Part shown: positions 17,104 to 26,349 of the stretch, piece after piece
Position numbering within the stretch: the first letter of the stretch is position 1
How the letters are laid out: the number at the start of each line of letters is the position of its first letter
Origin: Methylobacterium gnaphalii
GTDB taxonomy: Bacteria > Pseudomonadota > Alphaproteobacteria > Rhizobiales > Beijerinckiaceae
Assembly: GCF_007992215.1 (NCBI RefSeq)
Contig: NZ_BJZV01000021.1
Span: forward strand, 17,677-81,676
Length of the DNA stretch: 64,000 nt
Direction of reading: 5' to 3'
Notes under the pieces: generated by a model
Told to the model about the DNA's origin: nothing
Seen by the model: the letters and a program-made list of their open reading frames with translations, nothing else
Databases searched by the model: none
Translations under genes and position numbers: made by a program

Positions 17104-17400
17104 ATGGGCCAGCCACACCATCACGATCTCGACGGTTCCGTTTCGGACAAGCTCATCGCCCTGATCGAGGATGTCCGAAAGGCCCCCCGGTGCGACCACC
17201 AGAAATGGGCGCTCGACCGCCTGATGGAGATCGAGCATGAGGCGGTTGATACGGATGAACCGCTCGGCGTTCGGTTGCTAATCCAGGCCACACGCGAAAC
17301 GTTGGGCTGGCGAGAGGCCTTTCTGAGAACGAGCGAACGCATCCCGGTCGTTGGCGAGAAATCGGCTGATCGTCTGCACGCGCCGAGGCGTCAACGGTGA
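17104..17400 (+). CDS. Hypothetical protein, first gene of a two-gene unit
   Basis: 98 residues, not recognised. The sequence is mostly helical and charged, with VSDKLIALIEDVRKAP, then LDRLMEIEHEA and LLIQATRETLGWREA; the C-terminal 20 residues are Arg-rich. No signal or membrane segment is present. The Shine-Dalgarno is weak. The TGA stop overlaps the GTG start of a small membrane protein (GTGA at 17397-17400). That coupling is the best evidence both are real. Confidence 0.5.
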   Translation: MGQPHHHDLDGSVSDKLIALIEDVRKAPRCDHQKWALDRLMEIEHEAVDTDEPLGVRLLIQATRETLGWREAFLRTSERIPVVGEKSADRLHAPRRQR

Positions 17401-17573
17401 AGGCGGCGCCGCGACAGACGCTCGTTCAACAATGGCTCCGCGAGAACGGGACGACGAACGAACGGCCGCCCGCCCTCAGAATCGCGCTGATCGGCGCAGC
17501 CAGGGGGGCCGCGATCGGTCTGGTGCTGATCGCGATCGGCGTCCTGTGCGTGTGGCTGAGATGGCTGCCCTAA
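17397..17573 (+). CDS. Small single-span membrane protein (58 residues)
   Basis: It starts at GTG 17397 in a 4-bp overlap with the upstream gene and stops at TAA 17571. The first 27 residues are polar (VKAAPRQTLVQQWLRENG and onward), followed by one hydrophobic span of about residues 29-55 (IALIGAARGAAIGLVLIAIG, then VLCVWLRW). Positive residues precede the span, so the N terminus is probably cytoplasmic. It is unlike any family I can name. Short length makes it easy to miss in routine annotation. Confidence 0.5.
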   Translation: MKAAPRQTLVQQWLRENGTTNERPPALRIALIGAARGAAIGLVLIAIGVLCVWLRWLP

Positions 17574-17707
17574 CCGACGGGGCCGCCGGCCATTCGATTC
17601 GAGCTGGCACCTCACACGACTTTGTCGGCCTGTCCGAGGCTGTGCCGAGTATCTACCGTGCCCGTCCGCGATGCGGTCAGTGGCGACAGGCAGCGCACGC
17701 TCGGTCT

Positions 17708-18154
17708 CTACCTACGCGGTAGCCTGATTCCGAAAACAGCAACGATCGGCGATGCCGGCATTCGAGTCGTCGCTCCGGCCGCGCGGCGAGGGACGAGGTG
17801 AGGATGCACGATCTTGGCAGAGACGATCACCCGGATCATGACGCAGGTGATCACGATGCCGGCGGCGCGGCCGAGGCCCGCGAGCGCTGGAAGCACGCGG
17901 TCGTGCGTGTCTTTCCCGGCGACTGGCTCGAATAGGTCGCCCAGGCCGGCCCCGACGACCTCCTCGGTCGATCCGATCCTCAAACACCCATAGCCAAGTC
18001 CGGCTTGGGCGGCCCTATGCGTGGGCAATAGCCGGCGCCAGTCGATCGCATAGGGCGCGATATCGTCTTCCGCGGTGAGAACGCCAGCCGGCCTAAGCCG
18101 TTCGGCGAGCTGCGCTATCAGCGCCGCCGAGGGTCCAGTCTTGCTCTGCGGCAC
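17708..18154 (-). pseudogene. Truncated FAD-linked oxidase (D-2-hydroxyglutarate dehydrogenase-like) remnant
   Basis: The first 50 or so codons after a GTG at 18154 read like the N terminus of FAD-binding D-2-hydroxyglutarate/D-lactate dehydrogenases: LIAQLAERLRPAGVLTAED, then APYAIDWRRL. The similarity ends near residue 50; the remaining 100 residues lack the PP-loop FAD-binding motif and the rest of the ~470-residue enzyme. It lies 12 bp downstream of serA on the same strand. SerA makes D-2-hydroxyglutarate as a side product and the dehydrogenase gene is often beside serA, so a deleted partner is a sensible reading. Confidence 0.5.
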
Positions 18155-18166
18155 TCCCCCGTCGGC

Positions 18167-19414
18167 TCAGTCGCGAGCGCGGATCAGCCGAGTCCGTACC
18201 GTGCCGTCGATCTCGCCCAGGCTTGCAAGGATACCGGCCTGATCCGCAGGGACGGCATCGGCCTCGACGACAACGTAGCCAAGATCGCCATCTGTCTGCA
18301 GGAACTGCGAGGAGACGTTGACGCCACGCTGCGCGAAAGCGGCATTCACGCGTCCCAGGACACCGGGAACGTTGCGGTGAACGTGCAGGAAGCGAGCACT
18401 GCCTTTCCCCGGCGGGATCTGCACCTGCGGGAAGTTGACCGCGCCGAGTGTCGAGCCGGTCTCGACGTAGTCGACGAGCTTGCGTGCCACCTCGGAACCG
18501 ATCCGATCCTGGGCCTCCTCGGTCGAGCCGCCGACATGCGGCGTGAGGATGACGTTGTCGATACCCTGAAGCGGCGAGACGAAGCGCTCGCTGTTGGATT
18601 TCGGCTCGATCGGGAAGACGTCGACAGCGGCGCCACGCAAGTGACCTCGCTTCAAGGCTTCGGCGAGCGCGTCGAGGTCGACGACGGTACCGCGGCTGTT
18701 GTTGATCAGGTAGGAGCCGGGCTTCATCGCGCGGATTCGAGCGGCGTCGATCAGGCCAGCCGTCTGCGGTGTCTCCGGCACATGCAGGCTGACGACATCG
18801 CTGGCCGCGAGCAGCGCATCCAGGCTGTCGGACGGCTCGGTATTGCCGTGACGGAGCTTGTCGGTGAGATCGAAGAAGATCACCCGCATGCCCATGGCTT
18901 CGGCCAAGTTCGAGAGCTGCGCGCCGATATTGCCGTAGCCGACAATCCCGAGCGTCTTGCCGCGCACCTCGAACGAACCGTCTGCGGACTTGTCCCATCC
19001 GCCGGCATGGGCCGCGATCGACCGCTGCGGAACCCGCCGCAGCAACATCACGATCTCGCCGATGGTCAGCTCGGCCACGCTGCGAGTATTCGAGAACGGC
19101 GCGTTGAAAACCGGAATACCCCGCGCCCGAGCGGCGTCGAGATCAACTTGGTTCGTGCCGACGCTGAAGCAGCCCACGGCCACGAGTTCCGGCGCAGCCT
19201 TCAGAAGCTCTGACGTGACCTGTGTCCGGGATCGGATCCCGAGCACGTGCACGCCGGCCAGTTCCGCCGTGTCGCCGGGCCCGGCCGCACGCGGCAGGCG
19301 CAAGACGTTATGCAGACCAGCACGGGTCAGGACATCGATCGCCGAGAGAGCGATGTTCTCCGTCAGGACCACGCTGATGCTGGATCGAGGTTCGAGGGTG
19401 TGTGCTGCTGTCAT
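18167..19414 (-). CDS. serA: D-3-phosphoglycerate dehydrogenase
   Basis: 415 residues, the E. coli-type SerA length. It catalyses NAD-dependent oxidation of 3-phosphoglycerate to 3-phosphohydroxypyruvate, the first step of serine synthesis. Visible features are the NAD-binding GYGNIGAQLS near residue 160, the substrate/NAD loop NNSRGTVVDLDAL with catalytic Arg nearby, HVGGSTEEAQ with the catalytic His, and a C-terminal ACT domain (about 340-415, FLHVHRNVPGVLGRVN) for serine feedback. Serine metabolism is central to the serine cycle of methylotrophs, if the host is Methylobacterium. The oxidase remnant follows immediately. Confidence 0.96.
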   Translation of the reverse strand: MTAAHTLEPRSSISVVLTENIALSAIDVLTRAGLHNVLRLPRAAGPGDTAELAGVHVLGIRSRTQVTSELLKAAPELVAVGCFSVGTNQVDLDAARARGIPVFNAPFSNTRSVAELTIGEIVMLLRRVPQRSIAAHAGGWDKSADGSFEVRGKTLGIVGYGNIGAQLSNLAEAMGMRVIFFDLTDKLRHGNTEPSDSLDALLAASDVVSLHVPETPQTAGLIDAARIRAMKPGSYLINNSRGTVVDLDALAEALKRGHLRGAAVDVFPIEPKSNSERFVSPLQGIDNVILTPHVGGSTEEAQDRIGSEVARKLVDYVETGSTLGAVNFPQVQIPPGKGSARFLHVHRNVPGVLGRVNAAFAQRGVNVSSQFLQTDGDLGYVVVEADAVPADQAGILASLGEIDGTVRTRLIRARD

Positions 19415-19637
19415 GGTCTCAGAGCACCCGTCGTATTGCGGCGCATCTAAGACGCTCTAACAGAAACTGACCGCACTGGTGAGGGTCATGGGCGCTTCGC
19501 CGGGATTGTAGCGCCGTAGGGGATATGACCGCGGGTGCGTAAGCGCCGGGGAATCAGCATTCCTGCCGGCGAGTGCGAGTGTCTCAAGTTTTGTCGGTAT
19601 GCAGCCTGTCAGCTTCTCTAAAGAGCGGTCGGATTTT

Positions 19638-20603
19638 CTATCCCGTCCAGCCGTAATCGCTCGCGTGGCTTACCGTGCGGTGGAAGGCGAGCCGGCGGTC
19701 GTATTCCAGCGGGTCCTTCGGCTGCACAAGGGCGCCGGGCGGGACGTTCAGCCAGTCGACGAGCCGCGTCAGCATGAACCGCATCGCGGCGCCGCGTGCG
19801 AGAACCGGTAACGCCTCGACCTCGCGCGGCTCCAGGGGACGACTCTCCTGGTATCCAGCGATCATCGCGGCGCCCATAGCGCGGTCGTAGCGGCCATCCG
19901 CCTCAAAGCACCAAGCGTTGAGACAGATCGCGAGGTCGTAGGCGAGGGCATCGGTGCAGGCGAAGTAGAAGTCGATGATGCCCGAGAGTTCGTCGCCGAT
20001 GAAGAACACGTTGTCGGTGAAGAGATCGGCGTGAATCACCCCCGAGGGCAGGTCGCGCGGCCAGGAGGCTTCGAGCAGCGCGAGATCCTCCAGGGTGCGC
20101 GCCCGAAGCCCGGCGGCGACGGTGTCGGCCTGGGTGCCGGCTTGCTCGAAGAGCGGCCGCCAAGCTCCGACGGAGAGGTTGTTTGCCCGGGTCATCCCAA
20201 AATCGCGGCCGGCATGGTGGAGGCCGGCGAGCGCGCGACCGAGCTCCCGGCAATGGTCGGCCGTCGGGCGCTTCACGGAGACGCCATCGAGGAAGCTGAT
20301 GATCGCTGCCGGGCGGCCGCAGAGCGAACCGAGCGCAGTGTCGTGGCGGTTCTTCACCGGCTGCGGGCAGGACAGCCCGGCGCGAAAGAGATGCCCCATC
20401 AGGTTAAGGAAGAACGGCAAATCCTCCTCACGCACGCGCTTCTCGTAGAGCGTGAGAATGAAGGAACCGGCCGTGGTGTGCAGGAAGAAGTTGGAATTCT
20501 CGACCCCCTCGGCGATGCCCTTGTAGGACAGGAGCGAGCCGAGATCGTACTCAGCGAGGAAGGCGGTGAGCGCCTCGTCGGAAACCTCGGTATAGACGGC
20601 CAA
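19638..20603 (-). CDS. thrB: Homoserine kinase (ThrB, APH-like type)
   Basis: I place the start at TTG 20603, giving 321 residues beginning (M)AVYTEVSDEALTAF. This matches the usual start of the family, has a GAGGGG Shine-Dalgarno, and avoids overlap with ispH; a longer frame to 20705 would overlap it. The kinase belongs to the choline/aminoglycoside phosphotransferase fold, with VIHADLFTDNVFF (catalytic Asp) and SGIIDFYFACTD (Mg-binding Asp). It phosphorylates homoserine in threonine synthesis. It lies immediately downstream of ispH, a common alphaproteobacterial arrangement. Confidence 0.94.
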   Translation of the reverse strand: MAVYTEVSDEALTAFLAEYDLGSLLSYKGIAEGVENSNFFLHTTAGSFILTLYEKRVREEDLPFFLNLMGHLFRAGLSCPQPVKNRHDTALGSLCGRPAAIISFLDGVSVKRPTADHCRELGRALAGLHHAGRDFGMTRANNLSVGAWRPLFEQAGTQADTVAAGLRARTLEDLALLEASWPRDLPSGVIHADLFTDNVFFIGDELSGIIDFYFACTDALAYDLAICLNAWCFEADGRYDRAMGAAMIAGYQESRPLEPREVEALPVLARGAAMRFMLTRLVDWLNVPPGALVQPKDPLEYDRRLAFHRTVSHASDYGWTG

Positions 20604-20688
20604 GGCAGATTGCCCCTCGCTGCTCAACCCAAAACAAAGGGCGCCGACCACGGCGCCCTCGTTGTCGCGATTCTCGAAACGCCGATGA

Positions 20689-21711
20689 TTACTCGGCAGC
20701 CTCACTGCGCAGCTCGCGCGGCAGCGGGAAGGACATGTCCTCGATGGTCACCGAGACCTGGTCGACGCTGACGTCGTAGCGCGCGGCGAAGGCGTCGATG
20801 ATCTCCTCGACCAGCACTTCGGGTGCCGAGGCGCCAGCGGTCAGGCCGAGGCGGCGGATATTCCCGAAGGCCTCCCAGTCGATCTCCTCGGCCCGGAGCA
20901 CGAGCCGGGTGATCGGGCAGCCTGCACGTTCGGCGACCTCGCGCAGACGCTGCGAGTTCGAGGAGTTCGAGGAGCCCACCACGATCAGGGCGTCGACCTG
21001 CGGAGCGACCTCCTTCACCGCCTCCTGGCGATTGGTGGTCGCGTAGCAGATGTCGTCCTTGTGCGGCCCGGTGATGTTCGGGAATTTTTCCTTGAGCGCT
21101 GCGACGATGTGCTTGGTGTCGTCCACCGAGAGCGTCGTCTGCGTGACCCAGGCGAGATTGTTGGCATCGGCGACTTCGAGGCGGGAGATCTGCTCAAGGT
21201 CCTCGACCAGCGTGATCGAGCCCTTGGGCAGTTGCCCCATTGTGCCGACGACTTCCGGATGTCCGGAATGGCCGACGAGCAGCACGTGGCGGCCGCGCTT
21301 GTGATGGATCTCGGCCTCGCGGTGCACCTTGGTCACCAACGGGCAGGTCGCATCGATCGTGGTCAGACCGCGGCTGACGGCGTTGGCTGGCACGGTCTTG
21401 GCCACGCCATGCGCCGAGAACACCACCGGGGCCCCCTCGTCGGGCACCTCGTCGAGCTCCCGCACGAAAACGGCGCCCTTCCGCTTCAGCGTCTCGACCA
21501 CATACTTGTTGTGGACGATCTCATGCCGGACGTAGACCGGGGGCCCGTAGATCGCGAGCGCCCGTTCGACCACGTCGATCGCCCGCACCACGCCGGCGCA
21601 GAAGCCACGCGGCGCACAGAGCAGGATCTCCAGCGGAGGCTTCTCGCCGCTGATGGCGGGATGCGGGATCCGGTCGGGATCCGCGGTCAGGTTGATGGTA
21701 TCGGCGCTCAT
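20689..21711 (-). CDS. ispH: 4-hydroxy-3-methylbut-2-enyl diphosphate reductase
   Basis: 340 residues from ATG 21711 (the frame extends to 21795 but the added residues are not family-like). This is the last enzyme of the MEP pathway and carries a [4Fe-4S] cluster. The three cluster Cys are visible in [24 protein letters not shown] and [17 protein letters not shown] ICYATTNRQ; the catalytic Glu/Thr region appears at [11 protein letters not shown]. Its product IPP/DMAPP feeds quinones, carotenoids and undecaprenyl carriers. dxr of the same pathway is at 54382-55557. Confidence 0.96.
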   Translation of the reverse strand: MSADTINLTADPDRIPHPAISGEKPPLEILLCAPRGFCAGVVRAIDVVERALAIYGPPVYVRHEIVHNKYVVETLKRKGAVFVRELDEVPDEGAPVVFSAHGVAKTVPANAVSRGLTTIDATCPLVTKVHREAEIHHKRGRHVLLVGHSGHPEVVGTMGQLPKGSITLVEDLEQISRLEVADANNLAWVTQTTLSVDDTKHIVAALKEKFPNITGPHKDDICYATTNRQEAVKEVAPQVDALIVVGSSNSSNSQRLREVAERAGCPITRLVLRAEEIDWEAFGNIRRLGLTAGASAPEVLVEEIIDAFAARYDVSVDQVSVTIEDMSFPLPRELRSEAAE

Positions 21712-21918
21712 GATCCCGAGGATGTGGAGAGGCAGGTGGTATGCTGTCAACCGGCTGGGCGGCTGAACTCCGAAGTCGTGCGAACTTAGTAGCACAATCC
21801 GTCGTCAACGTGACCCCCGGGTGACGAACGGCACAGCAGGGCTCTCGCATGCAGCGTTGCGGCGCGTTAATGGGGCGGCATTCCGCCCCGCGCGGCCCTT
21901 CGCAGTTCCGGGAGCCTC

Positions 21919-23814
21919 ATGGCGAGCGCCACGACGCATGCGAGCTTCCTGCCGCCGGTCTTGACCTTCCTATCGGCAGCGGTTGTCGGCGTGCCGATTT
22001 TCCGGCTGCTCGGGCAGAGCGCGGTGCTTGGCTACCTCGTTGCCGGTGTCGTGATCGGACCCTTCGGGCTTTCGCTCATTGCCGAACCCGAGACTGCAAC
22101 GAGCGTCGCCGAGATCGGCGTCGTGCTGCTGCTTTTCATTGTCGGGCTTGAGCTCGAACTGTCCCGCCTTGTCTCGATGCGGCGCGATATCTTCGGGCTC
22201 GGCGCGGCGCAGCTCGCCGTGTGTTCCCTGGTGCTGGCCGGAGCAGGCTTTGTGTTCGGCCTCCCGGTCGCCGCGGCGGCGGTGATCGGCATCGCGCTGG
22301 CGCTTTCCGCCACGGCCGTGGCGCTGCAGTTGCTGGAGGAGCGCGGCGATCTCGGAAGTGCCTATGGCAGCCGTTCCTTCGCGGTGCTGCTGTTCCAAGA
22401 CATCTCGGTCGTGGCGATCCTTGCCGTGCTGCCGCTGCTCGCCTCGGCGGGAGAGGCGCCGGAGGGCGGCTGGATCGAGGGTGCCTTCCGCTCGACCGCG
22501 ATTGCGGGTATCAGCATCGTCGCCGTGGTCCTCGTAGGACGCTACGGCCTCAACCCGTTCTTCCGCCTGCTCGCGGCGGCCGGGGGCCGCGAGGTGATGA
22601 CGGCAGCGGCGCTTCTCGTGGTGCTCGGTACTGCGCTGCTGATGGAGGAGGTCGGGCTGTCCATGGCGATGGGCGCCTTCCTCGCGGGCGTGATGCTCGC
22701 CGAATCGAACTTCCGCCACCAGCTCGAGGCCGATATCGAGCCGTTCCGCGGCATGTTGCTCGGCCTGTTCTTCATGAGCGTTGGCATGTCGATTGATGGC
22801 GGCCTGCTCAACGCGCATTGGCCCGAACTGCTCGGTGCGACGGCGGCCGCAATCCTGATCAAGATCGCCCTCGTGGCGGGATTGTTTCGGCTGTTCGGCT
22901 CGTCTTGGCTCGATGCCGTGCGCGGCGGTGCCGTCCTGGCGCCCGCGGGCGAGTTCGCCTTCGTCATCCTTCCGGCCGCGGGCGAGTTGCATCTGCTCGA
23001 TACGGCCGCCTCCCGCTTCTCGGTTGCGCTCGCCGCGCTCACGATGATCGTCGGGCCACTGGCCGCCAAGGGCCTCGATACCCTCCTCGCGCGCCGAAGG
23101 CCCGAGACCGCCACAGCGCCGGCCGATACGATCGAGCCGTCGGAGGCGCGCGTGCTCGTCATCGGCTTTGGCCGGTTCGGGCATCTCGCGACCCAAGTGC
23201 TCCTCGCGGAAGGCATCAGCGTCACCGTCATCGACAAGGATGTTGAGCAGATCCGCAACGCCGCACGCTTCGGCTTCCGGGTCTATTACGGCGACGGGAC
23301 GCGGCTCGACGTGCTGCGCGCCGCCGGCATCGGCCGGGCCGAGTTGGTCTGCATCTGCATCGACGACGCAGCCTCCGCATTGAAGATTGTCGACATCGTG
23401 CACGAGGAATTCTCCAGCGTGCGCACCTACTTGAGAGCCTACGACCGCAATCACGCCATCGAGCTGATGAACCGCGACGTGGACTATCAGATCCGTGAGA
23501 CCCTCGAATCCGCTCTTCAGTTCGGCCGGGCTGCCCTGGAAGGACTCGGCCTCTCGGAGGCGGTCGCGGCCGCGCGCGTCGATGATGTACGGAAGCGCGA
23601 CGTCGCCCGCCTCGTCCTGCAGCAAGCCGGCGCCCTGCCCGACGGTGCGGGTTGGATGCGCGGCGCCTCGACGGAGTTGCGCCCCGAACCGCTGACCGAA
23701 CCGCAGCGGCCCTCACGCGCGCTGAGTGCCGAGACGCGCGGCCTCATCGAGACCGAACGGCGCGACGCGGCGATGCGGACATTGGAGCCGGAAGACGCAG
23801 CCACCGATGGCTGA
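21919..23814 (+). CDS. CPA2-family monovalent cation:proton antiporter (KefB/KefC-like)
   Basis: 631 residues. The N-terminal Na+/H+-exchanger domain (about 10-390) has 12 or so membrane segments, including AEIGVVLLLFIVGLELE and LLFQDISVVAILAVLPLL (conserved QD). A cytoplasmic RCK/TrkA-N domain follows at about 410-530 with VIGFGRFGHLATQ as the nucleotide-binding loop. The C-terminal 70 residues are Arg/Glu-rich. It should exchange K+ or Na+ for H+ and be gated by nucleotides or glutathione adducts. No KefF/KefG ancillary gene is next to it. The MATE gene overlaps its stop. Confidence 0.92.
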   Translation: MASATTHASFLPPVLTFLSAAVVGVPIFRLLGQSAVLGYLVAGVVIGPFGLSLIAEPETATSVAEIGVVLLLFIVGLELELSRLVSMRRDIFGLGAAQLAVCSLVLAGAGFVFGLPVAAAAVIGIALALSATAVALQLLEERGDLGSAYGSRSFAVLLFQDISVVAILAVLPLLASAGEAPEGGWIEGAFRSTAIAGISIVAVVLVGRYGLNPFFRLLAAAGGREVMTAAALLVVLGTALLMEEVGLSMAMGAFLAGVMLAESNFRHQLEADIEPFRGMLLGLFFMSVGMSIDGGLLNAHWPELLGATAAAILIKIALVAGLFRLFGSSWLDAVRGGAVLAPAGEFAFVILPAAGELHLLDTAASRFSVALAALTMIVGPLAAKGLDTLLARRRPETATAPADTIEPSEARVLVIGFGRFGHLATQVLLAEGISVTVIDKDVEQIRNAARFGFRVYYGDGTRLDVLRAAGIGRAELVCICIDDAASALKIVDIVHEEFSSVRTYLRAYDRNHAIELMNRDVDYQIRETLESALQFGRAALEGLGLSEAVAAARVDDVRKRDVARLVLQQAGALPDGAGWMRGASTELRPEPLTEPQRPSRALSAETRGLIETERRDAAMRTLEPEDAATDG

Positions 23815-25255
23815 TGGACGGCCCGACGATAGCGTACATCGGCCGAGCCCGGAGGCAGTTGCGCCGCCGGGCGGCGCCCGCTTCCTATCGGGCTCGATCC
23901 TGCGTCATGTCGTCGTGATGAGCTCGACGGGCGCGGTCGGCCTGATGGCGATCTTTCTCGTCGATCTTCTCTCACTGATCTACGTGTCAAAGCTTGGCGC
24001 CCCGCAGCTCACCGCCGCCGTCGGGTTCGCGTCGATCGTCCAGTTCTTCGCGATCTCGATCAATATCGGCCTGATGATCGCAGCCGGCGCCCTGGTCTCA
24101 CGGGCGATCGGCTCCGGCGACGAGGCGCATGCCCGGCGGATCGCGAGTTCGACCCTGATCCACTCGCTCCTCGTCTCGGGCGCGCTCGTGCTGACGTTGC
24201 TGCCGCTCCTCGATCCGCTATTGCGGGCGATCGGCGCCGATGCGCATACCCTTCCGATCGCCAAGCGATTCCTCTGGATTGCCCTGCCCTCCAACCTGCT
24301 GATGGCTCCCGGCATGCTGTTCACCGGCTTGCTGCGCGCTGTGGGCGCGGCGCGCGAGGCAATGTGGGTGACGCTCGGGGGCGCCATCGTCACGGCCTTC
24401 GTCGACCCGCTCCTGATTTTCGCGGCCGGCCTCGGCGTCGACGGTGCAGCGATCACGGTCTGCCTCGCCAGGGCGACCTTCGCCGTCATCGGCTGGATGG
24501 GCGTGCGCAAGCACAAGATGCTCCAACCACCGAGGGCGACGGAAGTGCTGGACGATGGCTCGGTCGTGGCACGCATCGCGTTTCCGGCAGTTCTGACCAA
24601 TCTCGCGCCCGCCATAGCAAGCGCCTTCGTCGCCCATGCCTTGTCGAGATTCGGTACGACTGCGATCGCTGCCAACGTCGTGATCGACCGCCTCGCGCCG
24701 GTTGCCTTCTGCGGGCTCTTCGCCATGTCCGGCGCGATCGGCCCGATCCTGGGCCAGAACTGGGGCGCCTACCGCTTCGACCGGATGCGAGGCGTGCTGT
24801 GGGACGGAGCAATCGTCGGCGCCTGCTACGTGTTCGTGGTCTGGTTGGCGCTAATGGCCTGCGCCTGGCCGCTGACCAGACTGTTCGAGCTCGACGGCGT
24901 CGCCGCCAGCCTGCTCGTCTTCTTCTGCTTCGTGAGCGGCCCGATCTGGTTCTGCAACGGGCTCCTGTTCCTCGGGAACGCTTCCTTCAACAACCTCGGC
25001 TTCCCATTGACTTCAACGGCGCTGAATTGGGGCCGGGCGACGCTCGGCACCATGCCCCCTGCCCTCCTCGGCGGCATGCTCTATGGGCCGCGCGGGGTCA
25101 TCGCCGGGACCGGGGTCGGCTCCCTTGCCTTCGGAATCATCGGGATCACGCTGGCGATCCGAACCATTGGAACGCTGGAGCGCCGCGCCCGTAAGGCGCC
25201 GCCGACCGGTCAGTTCGGGATCGCGCTGGATAAGAGGGAGAAAATGCCGATCTGA
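23807..25255 (+). CDS. MATE-family efflux transporter
   Basis: 482 residues from ATG 23807, which overlaps the antiporter stop by 8 bp; the longer frame from 23726 adds an Arg-rich non-family stretch. About 12 membrane segments in two MatE repeats are visible, for example VSKLGAPQLTAAVGFASIVQ and ATRNMATE-like GLGVDGAAITVCLARA, plus GAIGPILGQNWGAYRFDR in the second half. Family members expel cationic drugs or metabolites using Na+ or H+ gradients. Overlap with the CPA2 antiporter suggests co-expression, perhaps linking ion gradients with efflux. Confidence 0.9.
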   Translation: MADGRPDDSVHRPSPEAVAPPGGARFLSGSILRHVVVMSSTGAVGLMAIFLVDLLSLIYVSKLGAPQLTAAVGFASIVQFFAISINIGLMIAAGALVSRAIGSGDEAHARRIASSTLIHSLLVSGALVLTLLPLLDPLLRAIGADAHTLPIAKRFLWIALPSNLLMAPGMLFTGLLRAVGAAREAMWVTLGGAIVTAFVDPLLIFAAGLGVDGAAITVCLARATFAVIGWMGVRKHKMLQPPRATEVLDDGSVVARIAFPAVLTNLAPAIASAFVAHALSRFGTTAIAANVVIDRLAPVAFCGLFAMSGAIGPILGQNWGAYRFDRMRGVLWDGAIVGACYVFVVWLALMACAWPLTRLFELDGVAASLLVFFCFVSGPIWFCNGLLFLGNASFNNLGFPLTSTALNWGRATLGTMPPALLGGMLYGPRGVIAGTGVGSLAFGIIGITLAIRTIGTLERRARKAPPTGQFGIALDKREKMPI

Positions 25256-25392
25256 CGGGGCGCATATGAGTGGAATCCCGTGTTAAGTTGCCCAAAGCAG
25301 GCCTTGGCGCTGGCGAATTGTTCGCCGATGCGACAGATTCGGAGACGAAACCTCCGGATCTGCCGCGGAGCGTCCGAGCCCGAGTACCGCTC

Positions 25393-26274
25393 ATGTTCAA
25401 CCTGTTCGACATCCTGCAGAACCAGGCCGGTCCCGGCATGCAGACGATCGGACAGCAATTCGGCCTTACCCCCGAGCAGAGTCGAAGCGCCATGACCGCG
25501 CTGTTGCCAGCCATCGCGGCCGGGCTCCAGCGCAGTGCAGCGAGCGATCCGATGGGCTTCGGGCGCATGTTGGGCATGGCAAATCCCGAGTCGTATTTCG
25601 GCCAGGCGTCCAAGCCGCAAGCGCCCGCGCAGCCCGACTTCCTCGGACAACTCTTCGGTTCTCCGATGCTGAGCCAGGCCGTGCTTCAGCAAGCCTCAGC
25701 AGCCAGCGGCATTGGCCAGCAGGCTCTCCGCCAGATGTTGCCGGTGATGGCTGGGATGGTGGTCGCCGGCATCGTCCACGTTCTGGTCAACCAGCCTCCG
25801 GCTGCTCCAGCCCAACACCAGCCTGCACCGTCACCGCCGGCCGACCCCAGTTTCCCGGTAGCCGCATTCTGGAGTGATTGGATCAACCAGTTCACCGGCG
25901 CATCCAACCCGTCGCCCCGCTCGGAGGACAAGCCGTCCTCGACATCCCGCGAAGCGCCTGTGTCGTCGCGAACGACCGTCGCGCCGGAGCAGCCCGCCGA
26001 GCCGCAGCCGGCTAAGACCGACGGCACGGATGAGGCACCGTTCGAGGCGTTTCAGCAGATGTTCCAGACCGGTGTCCAGGTCCAGGAGCAGAATGCAAAG
26101 GCGATGCAGGACATCTTCGACGCGTTCTGGAGCAAGTCTGTCGAGGCGCCTACGTCAGCCGAACACGGAGCATCCAGCCTCAATAGGCCGGATCCCAACG
26201 AACAACCGATTACCTCTCGACCCAAAAGCAGCGGTGCCGTCAGCAAACCATCCGCCCGTCGTAAGGCTAAGTAG
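25393..26274 (+). CDS. DUF937-domain protein with phasin-like C-terminal segment
   Basis: I prefer the ATG at 25393 (293 residues), because homologous DUF937 proteins begin MFNLFDILQNQAG; the open frame runs back to 25270. DUF937 covers about residues 1-150 with FGLTPEQSRSAMTALLPAIAAG. A Pro/Ala/Ser-rich linker follows, then a helix at about 225-255 (FQQMFQTGVQVQEQN, KAMQDIFDAFW) that resembles phasins, proteins coating polyhydroxybutyrate granules. A granule-associated role is inference only. It is monocistronic. Confidence 0.75.
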   Translation: MFNLFDILQNQAGPGMQTIGQQFGLTPEQSRSAMTALLPAIAAGLQRSAASDPMGFGRMLGMANPESYFGQASKPQAPAQPDFLGQLFGSPMLSQAVLQQASAASGIGQQALRQMLPVMAGMVVAGIVHVLVNQPPAAPAQHQPAPSPPADPSFPVAAFWSDWINQFTGASNPSPRSEDKPSSTSREAPVSSRTTVAPEQPAEPQPAKTDGTDEAPFEAFQQMFQTGVQVQEQNAKAMQDIFDAFWSKSVEAPTSAEHGASSLNRPDPNEQPITSRPKSSGAVSKPSARRKAK

Positions 26275-26349
26275 ACCGGTTAACGGCGAAGCGCATTCAT
26301 TACGACCGGCGCCAGATGCGAAAAGCTCACGGAAATAAGGCCATCGCCG

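Noticed and set aside
17804..17935. 43-codon His/Asp-rich frame on the + strand (from an ATG after GAGGTGAGG)
   Set aside because: Ribosome-site-like sequence is too close to the ATG and the frame is antisense to the oxidase remnant; no independent support.
21970..23625. 551-residue frame antisense to the CPA2 antiporter
   Set aside because: Shadow frame; the antiporter has clear membrane and RCK features on the + strand.
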